A stretch of DNA of 64,000 nucleotides from Spiribacter curvatus (GTDB lineage Bacteria; Pseudomonadota; Gammaproteobacteria; Nitrococcales; Nitrococcaceae). Of this stretch, positions 9,580-19,326 are shown in pieces. The translations under genes were made by a program, and so were the position numbers. The stretch is from NCBI RefSeq assembly GCF_000485905.1, contig NC_022664.1, positions 310,001-374,000 on the forward strand, read 5' to 3'. A model generated the notes under the pieces. It saw only the letters and a program-made list of their open reading frames with translations, was not told where the DNA came from and ran no database searches. Position 1 is the first letter of the stretch, and each line of letters begins with the position of its first letter.

Positions 9580-10476
9580 ATGTCAGATCTATCCGATGAT
9601 CCCCTCCAGCTTGATTCGCGTGTCCTCCGTCGACGCCTGGAGAAGGCCGCTCCGGGGTTCGACGAGGCTGCTGTGCTGCATCGCGAGGTCGGCCGCCGGC
9701 TGGTGGAGCGGCTCGACTACATCCGTCTCCAGCCTGCCTCGATGCTCGATCTGGGATGTGCGAGCGGGTTGAACACCGGGGCGCTGCGTAAGCGCTATCC
9801 GAAGGCGGACTATGTCGCGATGGATCTTGCCGCGCCCCTGGTCGCCCAGGCGCGCCGCCGTGCCGGGCGCTGGCGACGTGTCCCGGGCGTGTGCGCGGGG
9901 ATGGATCACCTGCCATTCCGCAACGACAGCTTCGATCTCGTGTTTTCAAGCCTGGCGCTGCACCGCGTCCCCGATCTGTCAGCGACGGCCCGTGAGCTGC
10001 AGCGCGTCCTTCGCCCGGATGGTGTGCTCCTGTTCGCGACCTTTGGTCCGGATACGCTCGATGAACTGCGGTCGGCCTGGCAGGCGGTGGATGACACTCC
10101 GCATGTCCACGGTTTCGTCGATATGCACGATATCGGCGATGCACTGGTCAAGGCACGGCTGGCGGATCCAGTCATGGATATGGAGCATTTCACGCTTACA
10201 TACGCCAATGTCCGCTCGCTGGTCCGTGACCTGGATGCGCTTGGCCTGCGCAATGCATTGACGGCGCGTCAGTCCGGGCTGACATCGCCACGCCGCTGGC
10301 GGGCCATGGAGTCGGCCTACGAGGCGAGCGCTGATGCGGAGGGCCGTATCCCGGCGACCTGGGAGGTGGCTTATGGGCATGCCTGGGGAACAGACGCCCA
10401 GATGCAGGTAACGGGCGATGACGGTGCGGTGCGGATGCCGCTCGATACACTGTCGGTGCCGCGACGACAGCGATGA
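9580..10476 (+). CDS. bioC: Malonyl-ACP O-methyltransferase BioC
   Basis: 298-residue SAM-dependent methyltransferase that methyl-esterifies malonyl-ACP to start pimelate synthesis for biotin. It has the SAM-binding MLDLGCASGLNTG (about residue 52), a second acidic strand end DYVAMDLA, and the BioC-typical LLFATFGPDTLDELRSAW. The ATG at 9580 was chosen from homology; upstream in-frame codons have no family match. No bioB, bioF or bioD lies next to it, so the other biotin genes must be elsewhere. Confidence 0.85.
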   Translation: MSDLSDDPLQLDSRVLRRRLEKAAPGFDEAAVLHREVGRRLVERLDYIRLQPASMLDLGCASGLNTGALRKRYPKADYVAMDLAAPLVAQARRRAGRWRRVPGVCAGMDHLPFRNDSFDLVFSSLALHRVPDLSATARELQRVLRPDGVLLFATFGPDTLDELRSAWQAVDDTPHVHGFVDMHDIGDALVKARLADPVMDMEHFTLTYANVRSLVRDLDALGLRNALTARQSGLTSPRRWRAMESAYEASADAEGRIPATWEVAYGHAWGTDAQMQVTGDDGAVRMPLDTLSVPRRQR

Positions 10477-10563
10477 CGTTGATTGTTTGGTTTTGTTGCT
10501 TTCCTCGACGCATGGAATTCACTAAACTTGACGTATATCAGTTAAAACTGAGCGGAGAGGCCG

Positions 10564-11145
10564 ATGACCACTCGGACCGAAAGCGAGGGAGATCGCGGAC
10601 GCCGCTTTGTGCTGGCGCCCAATATCGAGGTGAACTGGCGGCAGACGGTGTGGATTTTTATCGGCATCAGCTCGGTCTGCCTGGGCGTCGCCCTGGTCTG
10701 TACCTGGTTCGGTTTCTGGCCGGTGCTGCCCTTTGCCGGTCTTGAGGTGACCGCACTGGGCTGGGCGCTCTATACATCGGCGCGCCGCTCCCTGGATCGA
10801 GAAGTGATCTACGTCGTGGACAATATGGTCACGGTCGAGAAAGGATGCGGCCGGGCCGAGCAGCGCTGGGAGATGGACCGCAGCTGGACCGAGGTTCAGC
10901 TGCGCGAGCTCCACCGGCATTGGGGCGAGACTCGATTGGTCCTGCGCTCGCGGGAGCAGACGCTGACCATCGGAGCATTCCTCGATGCGCAAGAGCGGCG
11001 CAGTCTGGACCGGGCGCTCCGTGCCTGCATCGGGCCAATGGCCCGGTGGGGAGACGATCGCCCGGTGGCGGCGATTGATTCCGACGAGCCAAGGGCGTCC
11101 TGGGCCTCAGGCATCGCTGCAAACGCTGGAGAAAAAACGGGATGA
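10564..11145 (+). CDS. DUF2244 membrane protein
   Basis: 193-residue protein with two adjacent transmembrane helices (about residues 28-48 and 52-72) followed by a soluble C-terminal half, the DUF2244 architecture. Function is unknown. It is found beside cytochrome oxidase genes in many proteobacteria, and here its stop overlaps the coxB start by 4 nt (ATGA), implying a link to oxidase assembly or expression. A GGAGAGG site precedes the ATG. Confidence 0.82.
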   Translation: MTTRTESEGDRGRRFVLAPNIEVNWRQTVWIFIGISSVCLGVALVCTWFGFWPVLPFAGLEVTALGWALYTSARRSLDREVIYVVDNMVTVEKGCGRAEQRWEMDRSWTEVQLRELHRHWGETRLVLRSREQTLTIGAFLDAQERRSLDRALRACIGPMARWGDDRPVAAIDSDEPRASWASGIAANAGEKTG

Positions 11146-12002
11146 CAGCAATGACCCGACTCGCTCAATGGGTGGCGATGGCCGCCGCGCTGATCGCCGC
11201 ACCCGCCAGTGCGGATTTCAGCCTGCTCAACATGACGCAGGGCGTCACGGAATCAAGCCGTGACATCTACGGCCTGCACATGACGATATTCACCATCACA
11301 GTGGTGATTGGCGTCGGTGTGTTTGGTGCCATGTTCTATTCCATCTTCCGGCATCGTAAATCGCGGGGCGTGGAACCATCGAAGTTCCATCACAGCACGA
11401 CGATGGAGATTGTCTGGACGGTCATTCCGCTGGTGATTCTGGTGGCGATGGCGGTGCCGGCCACCCAGGTGCTGATCGACCTTGACGATACGACCAACTC
11501 GGAGATGACGGTCGAGGTGACCGGTTATCAGTGGTTCTGGGGGTATAAGTACAAGGGTGAGGACGTACAGTTCCTGAGCCGCCTGGACACCGACAGTGAT
11601 CGCGCCCGGCGTCTGGACTCGGGAATACAGCCCGCCTCGGTCGATAACTACCTCCAGAATGTCGACCAGCGGCTGGTGCTGCCGGTTGACACGCGCGTGC
11701 GCTTCCAGATCACGGGTGCCGATGTCATCCACTCGTGGTGGATGCCGGATCTCGGCTGGAAAAAGGATGCGATTCCCGGCTATGTCAACGAGATGTGGAC
11801 GGAAATCGAGGAGCCTGGCGTTTACCGCGGTCGCTGCGCTGAGCTATGCGGCCGTGACCACGGATTCATGCCCGTCGTGGTCGAGGCACTGCCCAAGGCA
11901 GAGTTCGACGAATGGCTCGCGAACCGCCAGGCCGGCGGCACGGGTATGACCGCCGATAGCGATGAGACACCGGAGACCGATGGCGAGCTCGCCGCCCGGT
12001 AA
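11142..12002 (+). CDS. coxB: Cytochrome c oxidase subunit II
   Basis: 286-residue subunit II of an aa3-type oxidase, receiving electrons from cytochrome c through its CuA centre. A signal peptide ends near ASA-DF (residue 24), two transmembrane helices follow (about 48-70 and 90-110), then a periplasmic cupredoxin domain with CAELCGRDHGFM, which contains both CuA cysteines, the His and Met ligands. GYQWFWGYKY is the aromatic electron-entry region. No fused cytochrome c domain is present; the tail is short and acidic. Confidence 0.97.
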   Translation: MTAMTRLAQWVAMAAALIAAPASADFSLLNMTQGVTESSRDIYGLHMTIFTITVVIGVGVFGAMFYSIFRHRKSRGVEPSKFHHSTTMEIVWTVIPLVILVAMAVPATQVLIDLDDTTNSEMTVEVTGYQWFWGYKYKGEDVQFLSRLDTDSDRARRLDSGIQPASVDNYLQNVDQRLVLPVDTRVRFQITGADVIHSWWMPDLGWKKDAIPGYVNEMWTEIEEPGVYRGRCAELCGRDHGFMPVVVEALPKAEFDEWLANRQAGGTGMTADSDETPETDGELAAR

Positions 12003-12030
12003 CGAGAATCAGACAGGGGAGACGGTTGAG

Positions 12031-13605
12031 ATGACGGCAACAACCTATGATCACGCGGCGCACGAGGGGGAGCCGACTGGCTTCAAGCGCTGGCTGGTGA
12101 CGACGAATCATAAGGACATCGGTTCGATGTACCTGCTGTTCTCGCTTGCTATGTTCCTCCTTGGCGGTGCGATGGCTCTCGTGATCCGTGCTGAGCTGTT
12201 CCAGCCCGGTCTGCAGATCGTCGATCCGTATTTCTTCAACCAGATGACCACCATGCACGCGCTGGTGATGATCTTCGGCGCGGTCATGCCGGCGTTCACC
12301 GGTCTCGCCAACTGGATGATACCGCTCATGGTCGGGGCGCCCGACATGGCGCTGCCGCGTATGAACAACTGGAGCTTCTGGCTGCTGCCGTTCGGCTTCG
12401 CCGTACTCCTGTCGACGCTGTTCATGCCGGGTGGTGGTCCCGCCGGTGGCTGGACCATGTACCCGCCACTGATGCTGCAGACCGGTACGGCCTTTCCGTT
12501 CGTCATCTTCGCGATCCACGTGCTCGGCATCAGCTCGATCATGGGGTCGATCAACGTGATCGCCACCATTCTGAACATGCGCGCTCCGGGTATGAGCCTG
12601 ATGAAAATGCCGCTGTTCGTCTGGACATGGTTGATCACCGCTTATCTGATGATCGCTGTCATGCCGGTGCTCGCCGGGGCAGTCACGATGCTGCTGACCG
12701 ATCAGTATTTCGGCACCACGTTCTTCAGCGCCGCTGGCGGTGGTGACCCGGTGCTCTACCAGCATATCTTCTGGTTCTTCGGGCACCCCGAGGTGTACAT
12801 CCTGATTCTGCCGGCGTTCGGGATCATCTCCACGATCATTCCGACCTTTGCCCGCAAGCCGCTGTTCGGCTACAGCTCGATGGTGTACGCCACCGCCTCC
12901 ATCGCGTTCCTGTCGTTCATCGTCTGGGCGCATCACATGTTCACGGTGGGCATGCCGCTGGCCGGCGAGCTCTTTTTCATGTACTCCACAATGCTGATCG
13001 CGGTCCCCACCGGCGTGAAGGTCTTCAACTGGGTCTCGACCATGTGGCGGGGCGCGATGACCTTCGAGGCACCGATGCTGTTCGCGCTGGCGTTCGTGTT
13101 CCTGTTCACCATCGGCGGCTTTTCCGGCCTGATGCTGGCGATCGCGCCGGCCGACTTCCAGTACCACGACACCTATTTCGTGGTGGCGCATTTCCACTAC
13201 GTCCTGGTGACCGGCGCCGTGTTCGCGATCCTTGCGGCCGCGTACTACTGGATGCCCAAGTGGACCGGCCATATGTACAGCGAGCGCTTGGCCCAGTGGC
13301 ATTTCTGGATGTCGGTGATCTTTGTGAATGTGCTCTTCTTCCCGCAGCACTTCCTGGGACTGGCCGGTATGCCGCGTCGTATCCCGGACTATTCAGTGCA
13401 GTTCGCGGACTGGAATATGGTCTCGAGTATCGGCGGATTCGGGTTCGGCTTCGCGCAGCTGATCTTCGTGTGGCTACTCATCAAGTGCATCCGTGGCGGC
13501 CAGCAGGCTGAAGCGAAGGCCTGGGAAGGGGCCTCCGGGCTTGAGTGGGATGTGCCTTCACCGGCGCCGCATCATACGTTTGATACGCCACCGGTCGTTC
13601 GATAA
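12031..13605 (+). CDS. coxA: Cytochrome c oxidase subunit I
   Basis: 524-residue heme-copper oxidase subunit I with twelve predicted helices, reducing O2 to water and pumping protons. Key elements are HPEVYILILPAFG (CuB histidine and cross-linked Tyr), the HHMFTVG pair, and the heme ligands in VAHFHYVL; GHPE places the D/K-channel residues of the A-family. The ATG at 12031 follows an AGGGGAG; a longer frame overlaps coxB and was rejected. Confidence 0.97.
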   Translation: MTATTYDHAAHEGEPTGFKRWLVTTNHKDIGSMYLLFSLAMFLLGGAMALVIRAELFQPGLQIVDPYFFNQMTTMHALVMIFGAVMPAFTGLANWMIPLMVGAPDMALPRMNNWSFWLLPFGFAVLLSTLFMPGGGPAGGWTMYPPLMLQTGTAFPFVIFAIHVLGISSIMGSINVIATILNMRAPGMSLMKMPLFVWTWLITAYLMIAVMPVLAGAVTMLLTDQYFGTTFFSAAGGGDPVLYQHIFWFFGHPEVYILILPAFGIISTIIPTFARKPLFGYSSMVYATASIAFLSFIVWAHHMFTVGMPLAGELFFMYSTMLIAVPTGVKVFNWVSTMWRGAMTFEAPMLFALAFVFLFTIGGFSGLMLAIAPADFQYHDTYFVVAHFHYVLVTGAVFAILAAAYYWMPKWTGHMYSERLAQWHFWMSVIFVNVLFFPQHFLGLAGMPRRIPDYSVQFADWNMVSSIGGFGFGFAQLIFVWLLIKCIRGGQQAEAKAWEGASGLEWDVPSPAPHHTFDTPPVVR

Positions 13606-13608
13606 CCG

Positions 13609-13722
13609 ATGATCAACCGCGAAGTCGACCGGCGCACACGGCGCAGGATCCGCTGGACTGTGGTCCTGCTGGTGCTGGTCGTGCTGGGCATTTATCTGGG
13701 GGTTTTCCTCGATCGCTTCTAG
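13609..13722 (+). CDS. Small single-pass membrane protein between coxA and coxC
   Basis: A 37-codon frame beginning MINREVDRRTRRRIRW, followed by a Val/Leu-rich transmembrane stretch (about residues 17-34) and ending in LDRF. It starts 3 nt after the coxA stop and ends 31 nt before coxC. The basic N terminus plus one helix resembles the very small oxidase assembly/accessory proteins encoded at this place in other proteobacteria, where a Cox11 gene usually follows; no Cox11 gene follows here. Expression is inferred from position only. Confidence 0.55.
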   Translation: MINREVDRRTRRRIRWTVVLLVLVVLGIYLGVFLDRF

Positions 13723-13753
13723 CGATTACACCGGGGGAGAGGGAGCACAGCAT

Positions 13754-14614
13754 ATGGCACAAGCAGAAGGCGGGTATTACGTCCCGCACCAGAGCAATTG
13801 GCCGATCATCGGCAGCGTTGGCGTGACGACGCTGGTCGTCGGCATCGCTATGTATCTGGAGGGAATGGCCGTCAGCACCTGGGTCATGGGGGCTGGCGGG
13901 CTGATTACCGCCTGGTTCGTGTTCGGCTGGTTCCGTGATGTCGTGACCGAAGGTGTGAAGGGGCTCTACAGCGACCAGGTCGACCGGTCGCTGCGCTGGG
14001 GCATGATCTGGTTCATCTTCTCCGAGATCATGTTCTTTGCGGCGTTCTTCGGGGCGCTTTTCTATGCCCGTACACTGTCAGTGCCGTGGCTCTCCGGCGA
14101 GGATGCCGCGACGAGCCGCATGCTGTGGGATTCCATGGCGCTGGACTGGCCAACGGCTGGCCCGGCGAACGCGGGCATGGAATGGCAGCCGATGTCGGCC
14201 TGGCCGCTGCCGACCATCAACACGATGATTCTGCTGACCTCCGGTATGACCCTGACCGTGGCGCACCACGCCCTCAAGGCGGGTAATCGCGCGAAGCTGA
14301 TCGGGTTCATGTGGGCGACTGTTCTGCTGGGCATGATTTTCATCGGCCTGCAGGGCTACGAGTACTATGAGGCGTACGCCCATCTGAACCTGCGTATGGA
14401 CACCGGGATTTATGGGTCGACGTTCTTCATGCTCACCGGCTTCCATGGCATGCACGTGGTGATCGGGACCCTCATGCTGCTGGTCATCACCCTGCGATGC
14501 ATGAAGGGACATTTCCAGCCGGAATCCCACTTTGGCTTCGAGGGTGCCGCCTGGTACTGGCATTTTGTGGACGTGGTCTGGCTGGGGCTCTACATCTTCG
14601 TCTACATCCTCTGA
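13754..14614 (+). CDS. coxC: Cytochrome c oxidase subunit III
   Basis: 286-residue seven-helix subunit III stabilising the aa3 oxidase. It begins GGYYVPHQSNWPIIGS and contains WFIFSEIMFFAAFFGALFY-type helix III (Glu conserved), TLTVAHHALKAG and GFHGMHVVIGT, and ends WHFVDVVWLGLYIFVYIL, all characteristic. A GGGGGAGAGGGAG stretch precedes the ATG by about 9 nt. Confidence 0.96.
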   Translation: MAQAEGGYYVPHQSNWPIIGSVGVTTLVVGIAMYLEGMAVSTWVMGAGGLITAWFVFGWFRDVVTEGVKGLYSDQVDRSLRWGMIWFIFSEIMFFAAFFGALFYARTLSVPWLSGEDAATSRMLWDSMALDWPTAGPANAGMEWQPMSAWPLPTINTMILLTSGMTLTVAHHALKAGNRAKLIGFMWATVLLGMIFIGLQGYEYYEAYAHLNLRMDTGIYGSTFFMLTGFHGMHVVIGTLMLLVITLRCMKGHFQPESHFGFEGAAWYWHFVDVVWLGLYIFVYIL

Positions 14615-14618
14615 GGGG

Positions 14619-14837
14619 TCAGGATAGCGGGCTGCTATTCGGGGAGATGGTGCCCGTCAGAAACCCAATAACGATCAGCACAAACAGGATGATCGACAGG
14701 GTGATGCGAACGGTCAGGGCGTTCAGGGTGCGGCGCGATTCGCCCCGGTCGCGGATGAGATAGAACAGCCCCGATCCAAGGCTCGCGACAATGACGAACA
14801 ATGTGAGCAGTATAGTGAGTCGAATTGCGAGATCCAT
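14619..14837 (-). CDS. DUF2909 twin-transmembrane protein
   Basis: 72-residue protein made almost entirely of two helices (about residues 5-27 and 41-63) joined by a short charged loop RDRGESRRT, matching DUF2909. Function unknown; the family is commonly encoded between coxC and SURF1, which is the position here, though on the opposite strand. Convergent with coxC, divergent from the SURF1 gene. Confidence 0.75.
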   Translation of the reverse strand: MDLAIRLTILLTLFVIVASLGSGLFYLIRDRGESRRTLNALTVRITLSIILFVLIVIGFLTGTISPNSSPLS

Positions 14838-14894
14838 CAGTCATCCCCGATCGTTTTGCGCGCAGTATAAACCAAGATTGGGGCACTGGCTGGC

Positions 14895-15659
14895 TTGACC
14901 CGCGCTCGCCACGGGATTCAGCTCGGCAGATTCGTGTTCGCGCCGAGTGTGCTGCCAACGGTTGTCTACCTGATCCTGTTGGTGGGCCTGATCGGGCTTG
15001 GCCAATGGCAGTTGGATCGTGCCGATCAGAAGCGGACGACCCTCGAGCAACGGGCCGCCGCCACGGAGGCGCCGGTGATTTCCATCAATGAGCAGTCGGC
15101 GACGCTGGACCGCGACGAGTACCGTCGGGCGACAGCGGTCGGGCGTTTCGATACCGATCACCAGTTCCTGCTCGATAACCAGGTGGAAGACGGACGGATT
15201 GGCTACCGTGTGATGACCCCTTTGAGGCTTGAGGAACGGGATACGGCGGTACTGGTTGACCGTGGATTCGTCCCGATCGCCGACAGTCGCCAGAAACTCC
15301 CAGCGTTGCCCCCGGTTGATCCACAGGCACGTATCAGCGGTCGGATCAGCGCTGGACCGTCCGTCGGCATGCGTCTGGGTGATGCCGCGGATGGTACAGA
15401 TCGGTGGCCAAGGCGTTTGCAGTACATGGACTTCGACTACATGAACGCCACGCTCGACTATCCGCTCAGCGATTACCTGCTGGTGGAGGGGTCGCTGGCG
15501 ACTGACGCGGTGGCGCGCTCGAGTGATCGCGATGCATGGCGCTTCGGGCCGGCGCGTCATGAAGGTTACGCGGTGCAGTGGTTTTCGCTGGCCGCTGCGC
15601 TCACGCTGATCTGGCTGGTGGTGAATACGCGCCGGCGACAACAAGGAGATGCCGCTTGA
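14895..15659 (+). CDS. SURF1 family cytochrome oxidase assembly protein
   Basis: 254-residue protein with an N-terminal helix (GLIGLGQWQLDRADQK), a periplasmic domain including LLDNQVEDGRIGYRVMTPL and VLVDRGFVP, and a C-terminal helix (YAVQWFSLAAALTLIWLVV). SURF1 proteins help insert heme a into subunit I. Translation appears to start at TTG 14895; no better ATG is in frame near the conserved start. It is followed by a coupled Sco-like gene and ctaA. Confidence 0.88.
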   Translation: MTRARHGIQLGRFVFAPSVLPTVVYLILLVGLIGLGQWQLDRADQKRTTLEQRAAATEAPVISINEQSATLDRDEYRRATAVGRFDTDHQFLLDNQVEDGRIGYRVMTPLRLEERDTAVLVDRGFVPIADSRQKLPALPPVDPQARISGRISAGPSVGMRLGDAADGTDRWPRRLQYMDFDYMNATLDYPLSDYLLVEGSLATDAVARSSDRDAWRFGPARHEGYAVQWFSLAAALTLIWLVVNTRRRQQGDAA

Positions 15660-16249
15660 TCGAACGACTCAAGGGCCGTTGGCAGCCGTTTGCGCTGTTG
15701 GCGCTATTTATTCTGCCGACCGCCGGCGCGATGGTTATGGTGTTCAGTGACTGGCGCCCCAGTACATTCACCAATAATGGTGATCTGGTCCAGCCCGCCG
15801 AGCAGCTCAGTCCCGAACAGTGGCAAGGGGTGAGTGAAGCGGCACCGACATTGGCCGGTGACTGGCTCATCATCGCTCCGCAGCGCGGCGACTGTGGTAG
15901 TGACTGTCGCGACCGCGTGGATCAACTCAACCGGGCGCAGATCGCCCTCGATCGGGATATCGAACGCGTACAGCTCGTGGTCCTCCAGCCCGACTCGCGA
16001 GAGACACCGGTGTTCGACCCCGTCCCCGGTATCCTTAATCTATCGGCGCCGGCCGCGGTGGTCGATCGTCTCGCCACGCATGAGGGCGAACCGATGGCCG
16101 CGCATATTGTCGACTATCGCGGGTACCACGTGATGCGCTATGCCCGGCCTCTGGATGCCTCGGGGCTGCTGGACGATCTGGAAAGCCTGCTGAGTCTGGC
16201 GAAAGAAGAGGCGGAGCGCCGAGCCCTTGAGGAGGTCGTGACTGAATGA
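15656..16249 (+). CDS. Membrane-anchored thioredoxin/Sco-like CxxxC protein of the oxidase cluster
   Basis: 197-residue protein with one N-terminal helix (about 12-30) and a periplasmic domain carrying C80-G-S-D-C84, the CxxxC spacing of Sco copper chaperones, in a context (DWLIIAPQRGDC) like a thioredoxin-fold active strand. It lacks the downstream Sco histidine context that I can recognise. Start taken as TTG 15656 because AAGGAG lies 7 nt upstream and it overlaps the SURF1 stop. A role in copper delivery or disulfide handling for CoxB is inferred. It overlaps ctaA by 4 nt. Confidence 0.75.
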   Translation: MIERLKGRWQPFALLALFILPTAGAMVMVFSDWRPSTFTNNGDLVQPAEQLSPEQWQGVSEAAPTLAGDWLIIAPQRGDCGSDCRDRVDQLNRAQIALDRDIERVQLVVLQPDSRETPVFDPVPGILNLSAPAAVVDRLATHEGEPMAAHIVDYRGYHVMRYARPLDASGLLDDLESLLSLAKEEAERRALEEVVTE

Positions 16250-17256
16250 ACGCTCACCCCTGGTTTTTCCGCCTGAGTCTGGTTGCAACGGCCATGGCCC
16301 TTTGTGTTGTTGTCCTTGGCGCGTGGGTCCGACTCACCGACGCCGGGCTTGGCTGCCCGGACTGGCCCGGTTGCTATGGTCAGTGGGATGTGCCGAACAC
16401 GCAGGAAGCGATCGCCGCTGCAAACGAGGCCTTCCCGGATACGCCCGTGAATGTTGGTAAGGGCTGGCGGGAAATGGTCCACCGCTATCTCGCGAGCGGA
16501 CTGGGGCTGCTGATTGTCGGGCTGGGCGTGTTCGCCTGGCGCCAGCGCCATCGCCCCGGCCAGCCCTGGCGGGTTCCGCTGCTACTCATTGCTCTGGTCT
16601 GCTTTCAGGGATTGCTGGGGGCATGGACCGTCACCTGGCAGCTCAAGCCGGCGGTGGTGACAGCGCACCTGCTCGGTGGACTCGCCACCCTGTCCCTGCT
16701 CTGGTGGGTGACCCTGCGCAGCAACCACCTTGGGGGTGGTGGCCGGCTGTCTCGAGTCTCTGGACTGGGGGCATTCCTGGCGATCGGAACGCTGGTGGCG
16801 GTCGGTCAGATCAGCCTGGGTGGCTGGACCAGTACCAATTATGCCGCCCTTGCCTGCAACGACTTCCCGGCGTGTAGTCTCGGGGAGTACTGGCCGGATG
16901 AAGCGGATTTCGCCGAGGGCTTCGTGCTGTGGCGGGGCCTTGGCGTCAACTACGAGTTTGGTGTGCTGGACCATCCGGCACGAATGGCGATCCATCTCGT
17001 GCACCGGGTGGGAGCGATTGTCGTGACCCTGGTGTTGGGGGGGCTCGCCTTCTGGCTCTGGCGGGCCGGTGGCCTGGGGCGCACCCTGGGGATGGCTGTC
17101 GCCGGGGCGCTGGTGCTTCAGGTGCTGATCGGCATCGGTAACGTGCTCTACAACTTGCCGCTGGCTCTCGCGGTCGCGCACAATGCGGGCGCAGCATTGC
17201 TGATGCTGGTGCTTGTAACCGCCATCCACGTCCGGCAGCCCATTGCGCAACCATGA
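16246..17256 (+). CDS. ctaA: Heme A synthase (COX15/CtaA)
   Basis: 336-residue membrane monooxygenase that oxidises the C8 methyl of heme O to give heme A. Eight helices, with the [23 protein letters not shown] motif region near the N terminus (residues about 22-44), conserved heme-ligand histidines in [11 protein letters not shown] and HLVHRVGA, and a Cys pair in the second periplasmic loop (ACNDFPACS). Overlaps its neighbours on both sides by 4 nt, so it lies inside one cox assembly operon. Confidence 0.95.
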   Translation: MNAHPWFFRLSLVATAMALCVVVLGAWVRLTDAGLGCPDWPGCYGQWDVPNTQEAIAAANEAFPDTPVNVGKGWREMVHRYLASGLGLLIVGLGVFAWRQRHRPGQPWRVPLLLIALVCFQGLLGAWTVTWQLKPAVVTAHLLGGLATLSLLWWVTLRSNHLGGGGRLSRVSGLGAFLAIGTLVAVGQISLGGWTSTNYAALACNDFPACSLGEYWPDEADFAEGFVLWRGLGVNYEFGVLDHPARMAIHLVHRVGAIVVTLVLGGLAFWLWRAGGLGRTLGMAVAGALVLQVLIGIGNVLYNLPLALAVAHNAGAALLMLVLVTAIHVRQPIAQP

Positions 17257-18206
17257 GCCGATATCCCGACGCCACAACCCATCCGTCTTCCGGCGTTGCT
17301 GCATTCATGCAGCATACGCTGCAGCACTGGCGTGATTATTACGAACTGACCAAGCCTGGCGTCGTCGCGTTGATGGTATTTACAGCGGTGGTTGGCCAAC
17401 TGTTGGCGAGCCCCGGTGCGATCCCATGGATGGCGCTGACCGTGGGGAATATCGGCATCGCGCTGGCGGCGGGCTCCGCTGCTGCGATCAACCATCTGGT
17501 GGACCGCCGAATCGACGCGCGGATGAAGCGCACCGAAGGACGACCACTGCCCACCGGTGGGCTGCGTACCAGCCATGCCAGTCTGTTCGCGGGGGTACTC
17601 GGGGTGACGGGTCTCTCCCTGCTGTATTTCCTGGTCAATCCGCTGACGGCGTGGCTGACCTTCGGCTCACTGATCGGCTACGCGTTCATCTACACGCTGT
17701 TCCTCAAGCGGGCGACGCCGCAGAACATCGTTATTGGTGGCGCCGCCGGCGCCGCCCCACCGGTGTTGGGCTGGGTGGCCGTGACCGGCAGCATTGACGC
17801 CCATGCGCTGCTGCTGTTCCTGATCATTTTCACCTGGACACCACCGCATTTCTGGGCCCTGGCCATCCATCGCCGCGAAGAGTACGCGAGCGTCGATATC
17901 CCGATGCTGCCGGTGACGCATGGTGACCGGTTCACCCGCTGGCAGATCCTTTTCTACACGGTGTTACTGGTGGGCGTCACACTGCTGCCCTTCGCCACGG
18001 GTATGAGCGGTCCGGTCTATCTCGCCGGTGCGTTGATTCTGGGTGCGCGCTATCTCTGGTTTGGCTATGCGTTGCTTGCGCGGCCGGATGATCGGTCGCT
18101 ACCGATGAAGTCGTTCGGCTTCAGCATTGTCTATCTGATGGCGCTGTTCGCGGTGCTGCTGGTGGATGCCTACCTGCCAGTGGCCTGGGGATTGGTGGCG
18201 GGATAA
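17253..18206 (+). CDS. ctaB: Protoheme IX farnesyltransferase (heme O synthase)
   Basis: 317-residue UbiA-superfamily membrane enzyme converting protoheme to heme O. First aspartate motif [40 protein letters not shown] and [18 protein letters not shown] are signatures of CtaB. The start ATG overlaps ctaA's stop by 4 nt. Last gene of the cox block; a hairpin lies between it and convergent lipA. Confidence 0.96.
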   Translation: MSRYPDATTHPSSGVAAFMQHTLQHWRDYYELTKPGVVALMVFTAVVGQLLASPGAIPWMALTVGNIGIALAAGSAAAINHLVDRRIDARMKRTEGRPLPTGGLRTSHASLFAGVLGVTGLSLLYFLVNPLTAWLTFGSLIGYAFIYTLFLKRATPQNIVIGGAAGAAPPVLGWVAVTGSIDAHALLLFLIIFTWTPPHFWALAIHRREEYASVDIPMLPVTHGDRFTRWQILFYTVLLVGVTLLPFATGMSGPVYLAGALILGARYLWFGYALLARPDDRSLPMKSFGFSIVYLMALFAVLLVDAYLPVAWGLVAG

Positions 18207-18261
18207 CCTTTTCGTTGGAAGGCGGAGCAACCCTCCATAGCATGGCGGAATGGCACCTCAA

Positions 18262-18294
18262 CCGGGGATTCCGGGATCCCCGGCGACGCGTTTT
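18262..18294. terminator. Hairpin between convergent ctaB and lipA
   Basis: CCGGGGAT (18262-18269) pairs with ATCCCCGG (18276-18283) around a 6-nt loop; a TTTT run follows at 18291-18294 on the plus strand. Located in the 93-nt gap between two convergent genes. The T run is displaced 7 nt from the stem, so it may be a weak terminator. Confidence 0.5.
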
Positions 18295-18299
18295 GACAG

Positions 18300-19307
18300 T
18301 CAGCCCTCGCCGGCCGCCTTGTCCAGGCCGACGTTGTTTTTCTCGAGGACGCGGTCGGCGCGATAGCTCGAACGCACCAGCGGGCCCGAGACCACTTCGA
18401 GAAAGCCCTTACCAAGCCCGATCTCGCGGTAGCGCTCGAACTGCTCGGGGGTGACGTAGCGGTCCACCGGCAGGTGATTGACCGTGGGGCGGAGATACTG
18501 CCCGAAGGTCACGATGTCGATACCGATAGCGCGGAGATCGTCCATGGTCTCGATGATCTCTTCGTCGGTCTCGCCCAGACCCAGCATCAGGCTGGTCTTG
18601 GTGAGCACATCGGGGCGACGCTGCTTGGCATACTCGAGCACGTCCAGGGTCTGCTGATAGCCGGCTCGTGGATCACGGACCGGATGGGTAAGGCGCTTCA
18701 CCGTCTCGACGTTCTGCGCAAATACCTCGAGCCCGGTATCGACCACCGTGTCGATCGCCTCATGACGACCGTTGAAGTCCGGGGTCAGGGCTTCGACGGC
18801 GGTGTTCGGATTACGGCGCTTGATCTCGTGGATGCAGTCCGCATAGTGCTGCGCCCCGCCATCGGGTAGGTCATCGCGGTCCACCGAAGTGAGCACCACG
18901 TATTTCAGCCCCATGAGCTCGACCGTGGTCGCTGCGCCGTTGGGCTCGTTGTCGTCGAGCCAGCCCTTGGGGTTACCGGTATCCACTGCGCAGAACTTGC
19001 AGGCGCGCGTGCAGACATCGCCCATGAGCATGATGGTCGCCGTCCCGGCGCTCCAGCACTCGCCCATATTAGGGCACATGGACTCCTCGCAGACGGTGGC
19101 CAGTTTGTGTTCGCGGACGGTGTTGCGGACCTTCTGATAGGTCTCGCCCGTCGGGACTTTGACACGCAGCCAGTCCGGTTTATCGCCGCGCCCGACCGGT
19201 GCGGTGTCACGCTGCGCCTTGACGCCGTTCTTGATTGCACGGATCCCATTATCCTTGTCGACCTTCTGGCCGCTCACAACAACGGGGATGCCCTTGAGTT
19301 CCGGCAT
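18300..19307 (-). CDS. lipA: Lipoyl synthase
   Basis: 335-residue radical SAM enzyme that inserts two sulfurs into protein-bound octanoyl groups. Both clusters are visible: auxiliary CX4CX5C (C73, C78, C84) and radical SAM CX3CX2C (C99, C103, C106). ATG 19307 has an AAGGAG 7 nt upstream. lipB, often adjacent, is not in the window; a small acidic protein gene lies 19 nt upstream. Confidence 0.96.
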   Translation of the reverse strand: MPELKGIPVVVSGQKVDKDNGIRAIKNGVKAQRDTAPVGRGDKPDWLRVKVPTGETYQKVRNTVREHKLATVCEESMCPNMGECWSAGTATIMLMGDVCTRACKFCAVDTGNPKGWLDDNEPNGAATTVELMGLKYVVLTSVDRDDLPDGGAQHYADCIHEIKRRNPNTAVEALTPDFNGRHEAIDTVVDTGLEVFAQNVETVKRLTHPVRDPRAGYQQTLDVLEYAKQRRPDVLTKTSLMLGLGETDEEIIETMDDLRAIGIDIVTFGQYLRPTVNHLPVDRYVTPEQFERYREIGLGKGFLEVVSGPLVRSSYRADRVLEKNNVGLDKAAGEG

Positions 19308-19326
19308 GTCTGACTCCTTGCCTGGT

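Noticed and set aside
14624-14638. Small hairpin ATAGC/GCTAT after coxC as terminator
   Set aside because: Only 5 bp, inside the last codons of the DUF2909 gene and without a T run.
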